From CAMBDR01 sp046597185 (GTDB lineage Bacteria; Pseudomonadota; Gammaproteobacteria; Burkholderiales; Burkholderiaceae_D): DNA of 6,723 nt. Positions 1 through 4,972 of this stretch are shown here, one piece after another. The stretch's first letter is position 1. Every line of letters begins with the position of its first letter. Made by a program: the position numbers and the translations under genes. Where the stretch lies: assembly GCA_046597185.1 (NCBI GenBank), contig JBKJLF010000309.1:1-6723 (forward strand). The letters run 5' to 3'. The notes beneath the pieces are model-generated. The model saw only the letters and a list, made by a program, of their open reading frames with translations, ran no database searches and was not told the origin of the DNA.

Positions 1-851
1 CTATTGAAAAACAAGTGCCAACGACGTAGCAGGGCCAATTGCGGTTCTTCGCGGCTGAGGGCACGGCGATTCAGGTAGATGGCTAAAAGCAAGAAGATGA
101 TACTCGTCGCCGCTACCGCTACCACTACCTCTACCGCTGAGTCTCTCGCAACCCCTCCCGCATTATCTCCCGCTTCCGCTTCCGCTTCAGCTACCGCTGC
201 AGCTCTCGCATCCGCATCCGCTTGCACTACCGCTACCGCTATCGTTACAGCTACCGCTGCCACCACCGCGCCCGCTACCACTCTCGCTCCCCCTACCGCT
301 CCCACTACTGTTCCCGCTACCGCTACCGCTGCCACTACTAGTATCACGCCGGCTCCCGTTACCACTACCGAGCTCGTTCCTACTACCATTCCCACTATCG
401 CCCTCGCACCAGCACCCGCGGCCGTCAATATTAATAACAACTCTAGGCAATACCACCAGATATAATCGAGCCGCTTTCGCTGGATTGCCAGCCAAACAAC
501 AATGGTACTAACTATTGCAAGCCCAATCATGATTTCTGCGTTGTGCCAAACCCCCGGCAAGCCAACCTCTTTCAGGAATGCTTGAATGGTGAACACGCCG
601 AGAGCGCTCCCCACCGCCAATAGAAAACCGGCCAGAAGCCCCAACAGCATTTGCCCTATCCACAGCCCGACTCGCCCTTTCCATGCATGCCCCATCACCG
701 CCCGACAAAACTTCGCCCCGATCAAATCCGCGCCAGAAAAATCCACGCCACCCAGTTGTGCAGCCGAAAAATCTGCCCCGGCCAAGTTTTGCCTCTTGAA
801 CGATTGGCCGCGCAAATCTTTGCCGCGAAAGTCTTTGTTGCCTGCCGTCAT
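1..851 (-). CDS. Pentapeptide-repeat membrane protein, 5' part (runs off left edge)
   Basis: This frame is open from ATG 851-849 to the window edge (283 codons). An in-frame TAG lies at 866-864 and AAAGGA precedes the ATG, so the start is well fixed. Residues 7-51 form nine pentapeptide repeats of the A(D/N)LxG type (DFRGK, DLRGQ, DFSGA, DLIGA). Hydrophobic segments follow at about 61-90, 104-123 and 130-147, then a Val/Ala/Gly block (about 151-210), an acidic Ala/Glu/Asp patch (211-240) and another membrane segment (241-260). The visible end is a basic, helical-looking stretch (LNRRALSREEPQLALLRRW). From memory, proteins of this architecture, with an AVAVAVAG-type membrane block between two pentapeptide domains, occur in cyanobacteria and some proteobacteria; their function is unknown. 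I infer that further pentapeptide repeats follow beyond the edge. Pentapeptide repeats fold as a right-handed quadrilateral beta-helix. No frameshift is visible in this part. Confidence 0.85.
   Translation of the reverse strand, partial: MTAGNKDFRGKDLRGQSFKRQNLAGADFSAAQLGGVDFSGADLIGAKFCRAVMGHAWKGRVGLWIGQMLLGLLAGFLLAVGSALGVFTIQAFLKEVGLPGVWHNAEIMIGLAIVSTIVVWLAIQRKRLDYIWWYCLELLLILTAAGAGARAIVGMVVGTSSVVVTGAGVILVVAAVAVAGTVVGAVGGARVVAGAVVAAVAVTIAVAVVQADADARAAAVAEAEAEAGDNAGGVARDSAVEVVVAVAATSIIFLLLAIYLNRRALSREEPQLALLRRWHLFFN
109..340. repeat. Degenerate hexanucleotide repeat tract (GCTACC / GGTAGC)
   Basis: Imperfect tandem units of the type TACCGC or ACTACC recur throughout this stretch on the plus strand. 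On the minus strand, in the frame of the pentapeptide-repeat protein, they read GTA GCG or GTG GCA, giving alternating Val and Ala in a membrane block. Because the unit is six bases, gain or loss of units would keep the frame. The same tract gives spurious Thr/Ala-rich and Gly/Ser-rich open frames in other readings. Confidence 0.75.
699..833 (-). other. Pentapeptide repeat domain (nine repeats)
   Basis: These codons encode residues 7-51 of the membrane protein. Nine consecutive five-residue units have Leu or Phe at the central position and mostly Gly, Ala or Arg two residues later. This is enough for about two coils of a beta-helix. The domain precedes the first membrane segment. Confidence 0.8.
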
Positions 852-1127
852 GCCCCGTCCTTTCTATCTCTGGTCGAACATACCTACAAATCGCGCCAAG
901 CATAAACCACGCGTTCAATGCGCACCATACTCCCAACAACCTGCAAAAGAATCACATCATTTAACACTGAAACCATGCACACGCCTTCGCCAAGGTCTGG
1001 CCGCAAGCGATAGATTAAGGGTATGTGGCTGATGTCGTGAAATTTTTAGCGAATTTCCTGAATGAAGGAAACGGCGTGCTTCATCGAATTATCCTTCATT
1101 CAGCGGTTCGCAGGACACCCAATTTAA
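852..1127. other. Region without recognisable gene
   Basis: No reading frame here has recognisable protein similarity or a convincing start. The frames that are open are the antisense of the pentapeptide gene or short. The left end must hold the promoter of the minus-strand pentapeptide gene, but I see no clear -35/-10 pair. The only clear structure is the inverted repeat at 1058-1103. Confidence 0.5.
1058..1103. repeat. Perfect 12-bp inverted repeat
   Basis: CTGAATGAAGGA at 1058-1069 is exactly complementary to TCCTTCATTCAG at 1092-1103, with a 22-base spacer. No T tract follows on either side, so an ordinary intrinsic terminator is unlikely. It could be a protein-binding site, a recombination site or the end of a small mobile element. 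Confidence 0.6.
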
Positions 1128-1397
1128 ACTAATTATGCAGGGACAGCCCTCTTTGACAAACAAAGTGTCTTCAAAGCAAAAGGATGGTTGAGCTTTGCAA
1201 CCCCTGCCGAAACCGAATTACCGGAATCATTGGTGATACGTTGGACTGATTTCAATGAAAAGTTTCAGGCCAATCATTAACAAATTGAACCCCGTGCGCA
1301 TATGATGCGTGTGGATACATACAAAGGCGCATTGGATAATTTGGCACGGGCAGCCTTGGCGCGCACGGTCGAGTTGGCAAAAAATGAGAAGAAATAA
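1128..1397 (+). pseudogene. Broken C-terminal coding remnant, unknown family
   Basis: One frame reads as protein from just after a TAA at 1125-1127 to a TAA at 1395-1397, interrupted by a single TAA at 1278-1280. The first half includes FKAKGWLSFATP and IRWTDFNEKF. The second half includes RAHMMRVDTYKGALDNLARA and ends in ELAKNEKK. The composition on both sides of the stop is that of a normal soluble protein and the frame is unchanged, so I infer a nonsense mutation (CAA to TAA) in the 3' end of a gene whose 5' end is missing. The part after the stop could be read as a 31-residue ORF from ATG 1302, but it has no ribosome binding site. It ends 9 bases before the next gene, so the two were probably cotranscribed. 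I do not recognise the family. Confidence 0.45.
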
Positions 1398-1406
1398 GGG
1401 GAAATT

Positions 1407-1655
1407 ATGATTGATGCAACCATCATCGACCTGATGTTATTGGTAACTGCGGTTGACGACAAAATTTGGCATATTCAAGAGGAACTCGATAGCACTGATG
1501 AAGACGACCCGATGTACGGCTACAACGAAGAGGAGCAAGCGCGTTACATGACGTTGGCGGCAAAGCTCAAGCGAAGTTATTTAGAAGCCGCCGCAGCGGA
1601 CCCGACATTGCAAGACTACGCCACGTTGATCCGGCCAGGCATGCCGGGCAGATAA
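1407..1655 (+). CDS. Small acidic hypothetical protein (82 aa)
   Basis: ATG 1407 is preceded by GGGGA at a good distance, and the frame is intact. The protein is acidic and looks largely helical: an N-terminal hydrophobic helix (IIDLMLLVTAVDD, residues 6-18), an acidic turn (EELDSTDEDDP), then a helix (residues 41-60) and the tail LQDYATLI. It has no signal peptide or membrane segment and no family I can name. It follows the end of a broken gene by 9 bases. Small acidic proteins directly behind a larger gene are often partners, such as immunity proteins or antitoxins, but here that is inference from position and composition only. Confidence 0.65.
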   Translation: MIDATIIDLMLLVTAVDDKIWHIQEELDSTDEDDPMYGYNEEEQARYMTLAAKLKRSYLEAAAADPTLQDYATLIRPGMPGR

Positions 1656-1662
1656 TTGGCAA

Positions 1663-1691
1663 TGCATTGCGCAACACCTTCCGCTTTTTTT
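1663..1691 (+). terminator. Possible terminator after the 82-aa gene
   Basis: Downstream of the stop codon lies the palindrome GCAATGCATTGC, followed after a short gap by seven Ts at 1685-1691. The palindrome is not directly next to the T tract and any stem is weak, so this is a tentative call. Confidence 0.25.
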
Positions 1692-1736
1692 GTACCAGCA
1701 CACACCCGCTCAATCCCGCAAGATGGGCGCAAATTA

Positions 1737-1771
1737 GCCGTATAATTTGTACTTTCTTGATTTTATACGGC
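1737..1771 (+). promoter_or_regulatory. Operator-like inverted repeat with TATAAT box
   Basis: GCCGTATAA at 1737-1745 and TTATACGGC at 1763-1771 are perfect 9-bp inverted arms with a 17-base spacer, ending 7 bases before the ATG of the nucleotidyltransferase gene. The left arm contains most of a perfect -10 box, TATAAT, at 1741-1746; the -35 region is poor (GCAAGA at the expected place). A regulator bound here would cover both the promoter and the start region. There is no strong ribosome binding site between the repeat and the ATG. Confidence 0.45.
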
Positions 1772-1778
1772 CAATTTT

Positions 1779-2729
1779 ATGAATTACCATTTTTTGGATG
1801 AAAATGCAGTTAGACAATTCATTGATTCCAGTGCCATCTTCACTGAATTTCGCCGTGCGCAAAACGAGGCGCGGGCTTATGTGGGCGGCATGTATTGGAA
1901 GCGCCAGGGCGTGTATGAGTATTTGGTAAAAACCACGCCGGACAACCGGCAGCAGCGAATCGGGCAGCGCAACAGTGAAACCGAGGCGACCAAGGCGGCA
2001 TTTGAACAACATAAGCAGGGAAGTGCATTGCGGCTGAAAAATTTGAAAACCGCACTCAACGAGGCCGAACGGCTTAACCGGGCGCTGCGGGTCGGGCGGG
2101 TGCCTGCGCTGGTGATCCGGGTTTTGAATGCGATTGCCGAGGCGCAACTGCAAAACCATTTTACCGTGGTTGGCACGCATGCGCTATATGCCTATGAAAT
2201 GGCGGCAGGCGTGCGTTTGACGGCGGGCGCGCTGGCAACCCAGGATGTTGATTTGCTGTGGGACGCCCGGCGCAGGGTTAAATTTTTCGCCAGTATGGAA
2301 CGGCTCAATAGTTCCATGCTCAGTATTTTGCAGCGTGCCGATGCCAGCTTTCGGCGCAAGGATGATGCACTGGCTACGGCCATTAATGATAAAGGCTTTG
2401 AAGTCGATTTTTTGCGCCGCCCCGCCGAAGGGGCCGATCCGCACCCCTTGCCATTGTCGCAAGACCCGGAGGATTTGTGGGCTGTGCAAGCGCCCCGTGC
2501 CAGTATTTTGACCAATGCCACCCGCTTTGAACAGATCGTGGTCGGCACCGATGGCAAAATGGCGACCATGGTGACGATCGCGCCGCAGGTGTTTGTCAGC
2601 TTCAAGCAATGGATGGCCGGGCTGGAGGAAGATCGTCCTGCGCCGCGCCGCAGGCGCGATGCCATGCAGGCGGATATCGTCGCCAGTTTATTGGCGCAAA
2701 AGCTACTGGGTGCGCTGCCGCTAAAGTGA
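1779..2729 (+). CDS. Nucleotidyltransferase-fold protein (NTP_transf_8-like)
   Basis: This intact 316-residue protein shows the core of the DNA polymerase beta-type nucleotidyltransferase fold. A glycine motif VVGTHALYAYE is at residues 130-140, a DVD pair at D156 and D158 (TQDVDLLWD), and a third acidic residue at D210 in FEVDFLRR. These three carboxylates are the expected metal ligands, so the enzyme should be active. The first 125 residues look helical and charged, and the C-terminal part carries a second conserved-looking stretch (VFVSFKQWMA, 271-280). From memory the best match is the Pfam nucleotidyltransferase family NTP_transf_8 (PF12281), whose substrate is not established. Related folds include minimal nucleotidyltransferases and AbiEii-type toxins. 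The gene stands alone on the plus strand with no obvious cognate partner, apart from the small acidic gene 123 bases upstream. Confidence 0.7.
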   Translation: MNYHFLDENAVRQFIDSSAIFTEFRRAQNEARAYVGGMYWKRQGVYEYLVKTTPDNRQQRIGQRNSETEATKAAFEQHKQGSALRLKNLKTALNEAERLNRALRVGRVPALVIRVLNAIAEAQLQNHFTVVGTHALYAYEMAAGVRLTAGALATQDVDLLWDARRRVKFFASMERLNSSMLSILQRADASFRRKDDALATAINDKGFEVDFLRRPAEGADPHPLPLSQDPEDLWAVQAPRASILTNATRFEQIVVGTDGKMATMVTIAPQVFVSFKQWMAGLEEDRPAPRRRRDAMQADIVASLLAQKLLGALPLK

Positions 2730-2752
2730 GCGGTGTTGCAAAAAAGGCAGGT

Positions 2753-2778
2753 GTGGCCGTCATACAAGACGGGGCCAC
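2753..2778 (+). terminator. Hairpin after the nucleotidyltransferase gene
   Basis: GTGGCCGTC at 2753-2761 pairs with GACGGGGCCAC at 2768-2778 across the six-base loop ATACAA, with a two-base bulge. It starts 24 bases after the stop codon. The stem is GC-rich, but no T tract follows, so it may be a weak or factor-assisted terminator. Confidence 0.35.
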
Positions 2779-2819
2779 CCATTAGCTGTCCTACGTCAAG
2801 GGGTAAATCACGAGCGCAA

Positions 2820-2849
2820 AATGGGGTCAGTTCTGAGTCTGACCCCATT
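2820..2849. repeat. REP-like hairpin with GGGGTCAG arms
   Basis: AATGGGGTCAG at 2820-2830 and CTGACCCCATT at 2839-2849 are perfect 11-bp inverted arms around an eight-base loop. From memory, hairpins with TGGGGTCAG/CTGACCCCA arms are scattered in many proteobacterial genomes, often near IS200-like REP-associated transposases (RAYT). No such transposase is in the window, so this would be a non-autonomous copy. It could also act as a terminator, but no T tract follows. Confidence 0.55.
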
Positions 2850-2891
2850 GATCATGCTGCCGAATAACGCCACCTCTTCGCTTCAACGCCA

Positions 2892-2999
2892 TTAGGCAGC
2901 CCATTTTTCAAGCAATGTCTTCATCATCGCCCAACCTGCACATTTCCATGTTATTTCTGCGCCACTCTCTTCTGACACAACCAACTGCGCCTGCTGAGT
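2892..2999 (-). pseudogene. Possible C-terminal coding remnant (35 codons)
   Basis: On the minus strand a frame bounded by TAG at 3002-3000 and TAA at 2894-2892 reads as plausible protein, including LVVSEESGAEITWKCAGWAM and the ending KTLLEKWAA. It has no start codon at its beginning and I cannot name a family. It might be the 3' end of a gene, but the frame is short and could be chance. Confidence 0.2.
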
Positions 3000-3000
3000 C

Positions 3001-3006
3001 TATAAT
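3001..3006 (+). promoter_or_regulatory. Candidate -10 box upstream of the trxB-like start
   Basis: A perfect TATAAT lies 38 bases before ATG 3045. No good -35 hexamer sits at 16-18 bases upstream; the nearest TTGACA-like sequence, CTGACA at 2972-2977, is 23 bases away. The box would place transcription start near 3013, with a short leader containing a GAG-type ribosome binding site before the ATG. Confidence 0.3.
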
Positions 3007-3044
3007 CCCTCAGTTAGCATTTTTCTTCAACTTGAGCGACTCTT

Positions 3045-3170
3045 ATGACTACCCAAAAACACGCCCGCGTCTTAATTAATGGTTGCAGTCTTGCCGGTTA
3101 CAGCGCTGCCATCCTACTGGCGTTAAACAGAAAATCAACACTGCTGCTGCCCTTACTTTTTGGTTTCTGA
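3045..3170 (+). pseudogene. trxB 5' fragment fused to a signal peptide, ending in TGA
   Basis: From ATG 3045 the frame begins MTTQKHARVLINGCSLAGYS and continues AAI. This aligns without gaps with the N-terminus of thioredoxin reductase TrxB, which in E. coli starts [20 protein letters not shown] followed by AAV. The FAD-binding GxGxxG has decayed to GCSLAG, with the second glycine now serine. Similarity ends near residue 23 (about 3113), while TrxB should be about 320 residues. The frame then continues as LALNRKSTLLLPLLFGF, which is not TrxB but the basic and hydrophobic part of a signal peptide, and stops at TGA 3168-3170. Reading through the TGA gives IGIFPCFRSANA, a good hydrophobic end and cleavage site for the secreted protein that follows in the same frame. 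I infer a recombination that put a trxB promoter and start in front of a secreted-protein gene, plus a nonsense change, probably TGG to TGA. Confidence 0.65.
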
Positions 3171-3257
3171 ATTGGTATTTTTCCTTGTTTCCGCAGCGCT
3201 AACGCGAACATAATCGACGAAGAAAAATTAAACTGCAACGACTACGGCCAAAAAGAC

Positions 3258-3710
3258 TTGATCGACCAGCAAGCGCCAAAGTTCATAGATTATCCCGCCA
3301 AAATCGAGCCCGAATTTCGTGTTGCCAAATTAAATCAAAAAAGCCATCCGACTGCGCAGCGTTTCAGAACCATGGTGGGTAATGGCATGAAAGCCGGTCC
3401 TAATTTCGCTGGGCATTATGCTTTAATTTCGTGGGGCTGCGGAAGCGGATGCGCCCAGACTGGCGTTGTCAACTTAAAAACGGGTAATTTTGTTCCCCTA
3501 CCAGGCGACGATTTCATTCATAGCTTTCACGTCGCCCCATCTGCCTATGATTTTATGCCCAGCTCATTTTCAATTGATAGCAAATTATTTGTCCTAATTG
3601 GGGAACTTGGTGAAACAAAAGAAAACGGTGCTTTTTATTATAAGTTGGAAAATGACCGAATCACCTTAATCCACAAGACGCTTTATTACAGCAAATGCGC
3701 TGACGAATAA
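3258..3710 (+). CDS. Conserved secreted protein, unknown function, probably disrupted
   Basis: This frame encodes a conserved-looking domain with FAGHYALISWGCGSGCAQ (about residues 50-67 counted from TTG 3258), a VVNLKTGNFVPLP strand, SFSIDSKLFVLIG, and AFYYKLENDRITLIHKTLYY near the end. The pattern of FAGHY, a tryptophan, a GCG.GC cysteine pair and DLKTG-like strands recurs in secreted hypothetical proteins of many Gram-negative bacteria; no activity is known to me. Reading upstream in the same frame shows a mature N-terminus NIIDEEKLNCNDYG and a signal peptide cleaved after RSANA. That signal peptide is interrupted by TGA 3168-3170 and has no start of its own. The TTG at 3258 is only the first permissible start and lacks a good ribosome binding site. 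The product is therefore either not made or made without a signal peptide, unless the TGA is read through or is a sequence error. Cysteines in CND, GCGSGC and SKC suggest disulfides after export. Confidence 0.6.
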   Translation: MIDQQAPKFIDYPAKIEPEFRVAKLNQKSHPTAQRFRTMVGNGMKAGPNFAGHYALISWGCGSGCAQTGVVNLKTGNFVPLPGDDFIHSFHVAPSAYDFMPSSFSIDSKLFVLIGELGETKENGAFYYKLENDRITLIHKTLYYSKCADE

Positions 3711-3902
3711 ATTGCTAGATGGGTTGGGTAGTGAAATGCGCTAATGCGTCGCAGCAGTCGTCCGTTTGTCCGGCCCTGCTAACAGCGCGGCGATATCTAA
3801 AAGGCGGCATTTACATGCTTCGTCGTAGTTTTCCATTCATTACCTGTTGCTGATTGATGAAATTAACCGGGTGGTGACAAGGATACAGATGATCGGGCTG
3901 GC

Positions 3903-4451
3903 GTGCCGAGCGGCAATTTGCGTTGCTGCTCGGAACTTGGTTGCGGGGTTGGCCGCGTTACCGTGCCATTGGCGGCGCGCTTCGAGCAAGTGATTGGGGT
4001 GGATATTTCGGCTGCGCACCTGCATGTGGCGCAGTAATATGCGCGTTTGCACGGCGTCGGCAACATCGACTTCCGTCACCTCGGCGAGATCGGTGACGTG
4101 GCCCGGCTCGGCGGCTTCGATATGTTGTATTCGCGCATTGTGTTGCAGCATAATCCGCCACCAGTAATGAAGCGGCTATTGACCGATTTACTGGCCCAAC
4201 TGCGGCCAGGTGGGGTTGCCCTGTTTCAATTGCCGACTTACCGCGAGGGCTATCGTTTCCATATCGATGACTATCTGAACCAGCATAATGCAACGGAAAT
4301 GGAAATGCACTATTTTCCGCAGGCCGCCTTGTTGGAACTGATTACCAACCAAGGATGCCGCCTACTGGAAGTGCGAGAAGACGATGCGATTGGCACGGCG
4401 ATCCGCGCGATATCAAACACTTTGCTGATTCAAAAACCTCAGACCAATTGA
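3903..4451 (+). pseudogene. SAM-dependent methyltransferase, 5'-truncated with in-frame TAA
   Basis: The frame reads as a class I methyltransferase. Motif I is ELGCGVGRVTVPLA (from 3933), followed by the acidic end of strand 2 in VIGVDIS. Then come FDMLYSRIVLQHNPPP (motif IV region) and LRPGGVALFQLPTY (motif VI), and a C-terminal part with EMHYFPQAALLELI and ISNTLLIQKP. This resembles methyltransferases often found near polysaccharide or glycosyltransferase genes. TAA 4035-4037 interrupts it inside HVAQ-stop-YARLHGVGN, where a Gln codon (CAA) would fit; the frame is the same on both sides. Upstream, the frame is open only back to TAA 3864-3866 and family-like sequence begins near VPSGNLRC (3903), so the N-terminal part is missing. 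The remaining 3' ORF, from TTG 4047, lacks the SAM-binding motif and should be inactive. Confidence 0.75.
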
Positions 4452-4522
4452 ATCGGGCAACGCGGTTGACATTTCAGGATTTCGCATCTTTGGTACGTAA
4501 ACTTGGCGTGGCAATATAAAGT

Positions 4523-4553
4523 GTCGCGAATCCATAATCATATGCTTTGCGAC
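4523..4553. repeat. Short imperfect inverted repeat
   Basis: GTCGCGAA at 4523-4530 and TTTGCGAC at 4546-4553 are complementary at seven of eight positions across a 15-base spacer. It lies in the gap between the methyltransferase remnant and the yhiN tail. No function can be assigned. Confidence 0.3.
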
Positions 4554-4587
4554 GCCTGCAAAATAAGGCCGAGGCAGTGACAATGTG

Positions 4588-4815
4588 TCATAGCGCCAAG
4601 CCCGCTGCCACGCCGGAGGCCCAGGCCCACTGAAAGTTATACCCGCCCAGCCAGCCTGACACATCGGTGGCCTCGCCAATAAAATGCAGCCCCGCCACCT
4701 TGTGCGCCATCATGCTTTGTTGCGACAATTCTTGGGTGTCCACCCCGCCGCGCGTTACCTCGGCTTTTTTATACCCTTCTGATCCGCTGGGCACAATGCG
4801 CCAGCAAATTCTCAC
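4588..4815 (-). pseudogene. yhiN: YhiN/HI0933-family flavoprotein, C-terminal fragment
   Basis: The last ~72 residues of a YhiN/BaiN-type NAD(P)/FAD-dependent oxidoreductase are present. They begin at W4803 with WRIVPSGSEGYKKAEVTRGG, continue VDTQELS and VAGLHFIGEATDVSGWLGGY, and end NFQWAWASGVAAGLAL with TGA 4590-4588. The GGVDT and GE..D..GWLGGYNFQWAW segments are hallmarks of the family and hold the FAD-contacting C-terminal part. Full-length members have about 400 residues, so over 80% is missing, including the N-terminal dinucleotide-binding motif. The open frame extends to a GTG at 4815, but that is only what follows the breakpoint. The missing 5' part should lie above 4803, where plus-strand M13 peptidase sequence begins instead. 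The visible part has no internal stop or frameshift, so the truncation may be fairly recent. Confidence 0.85.
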
Positions 4816-4945
4816 CGACGGTCACGCGCCCGCTGAGTACCGTGCTGCCACGGTGCGCAATTTTGATGCATGGTATAAGGCATTTGATGTGCAAGCGGGG
4901 CAAAAACTGTATTTGCCGCCGGAGCAAAGGGTAAAGGTTTGGTAA
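4796..4945 (+). pseudogene. pepO: M13 (PepO/neprilysin) metallopeptidase, C-terminal fragment
   Basis: The last 49 residues match the C-terminus of M13 zinc metallopeptidases: MRQQILTDGHAPAEYRAATV, then RNFDAWYKAFDVQAGQKLYL, PPEQRVKVW and TAA 4943-4945. Family members typically end with a D.H.P..YR..G...N...F..AF....G..M.L.PE.RV.IW pattern, and this agrees except for local changes. Full-length enzymes are about 630-700 residues, and the HExxH zinc site lies far upstream and is absent here. Homology begins at about 4796-4799, exactly where the opposite-strand yhiN tail ends. The ATG at 4796 is fortuitous and no ribosome binding site precedes it. The fragment ends 27 bases before the end of the convergent minus-strand operon. 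Confidence 0.75.
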
Positions 4946-4972
4946 GTGTGTTGCTCATGGGGCCAGCCAGGC

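Noticed and set aside
79..465. Plus-strand Thr/Ala-rich ORF that resembles a mucin-like secreted protein
   Set aside because: It is the antisense of the repeat tract coding for the Val/Ala membrane block of the pentapeptide-repeat protein; its composition follows from the hexamer repeat.
187..495. Minus-strand Gly/Ser-rich ORF
   Set aside because: It is an alternative frame of the same repeat tract; the overlapping frame with pentapeptide repeats and membrane segments is far better supported.
508..1032. ORFs on both strands over the pentapeptide domain
   Set aside because: They overlap the recognised pentapeptide-repeat frame and show no recognisable protein features.
2184..2848. Long minus-strand ORFs opposite the nucleotidyltransferase gene
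   Set aside because: The plus-strand frame has clear catalytic motifs; the minus-strand frames are Cys/Ser/Arg-rich shadows.
2730..3044. Integron-type attC sites between small plus-strand genes
   Set aside because: I looked for paired RYYYAAC/GTTRRRY core sites around the hairpins and did not find them; the hairpins fit a REP-like repeat and a weak terminator better.
3840..4293. Minus-strand ORFs across the methyltransferase remnant
   Set aside because: The plus-strand frame carries methyltransferase motifs throughout; the antisense frames do not resemble known proteins.
4466..4471. Perfect TTGACA that could be a -35 box after the methyltransferase remnant
   Set aside because: No acceptable -10 hexamer lies 16-19 bases downstream and no plus-strand gene follows.
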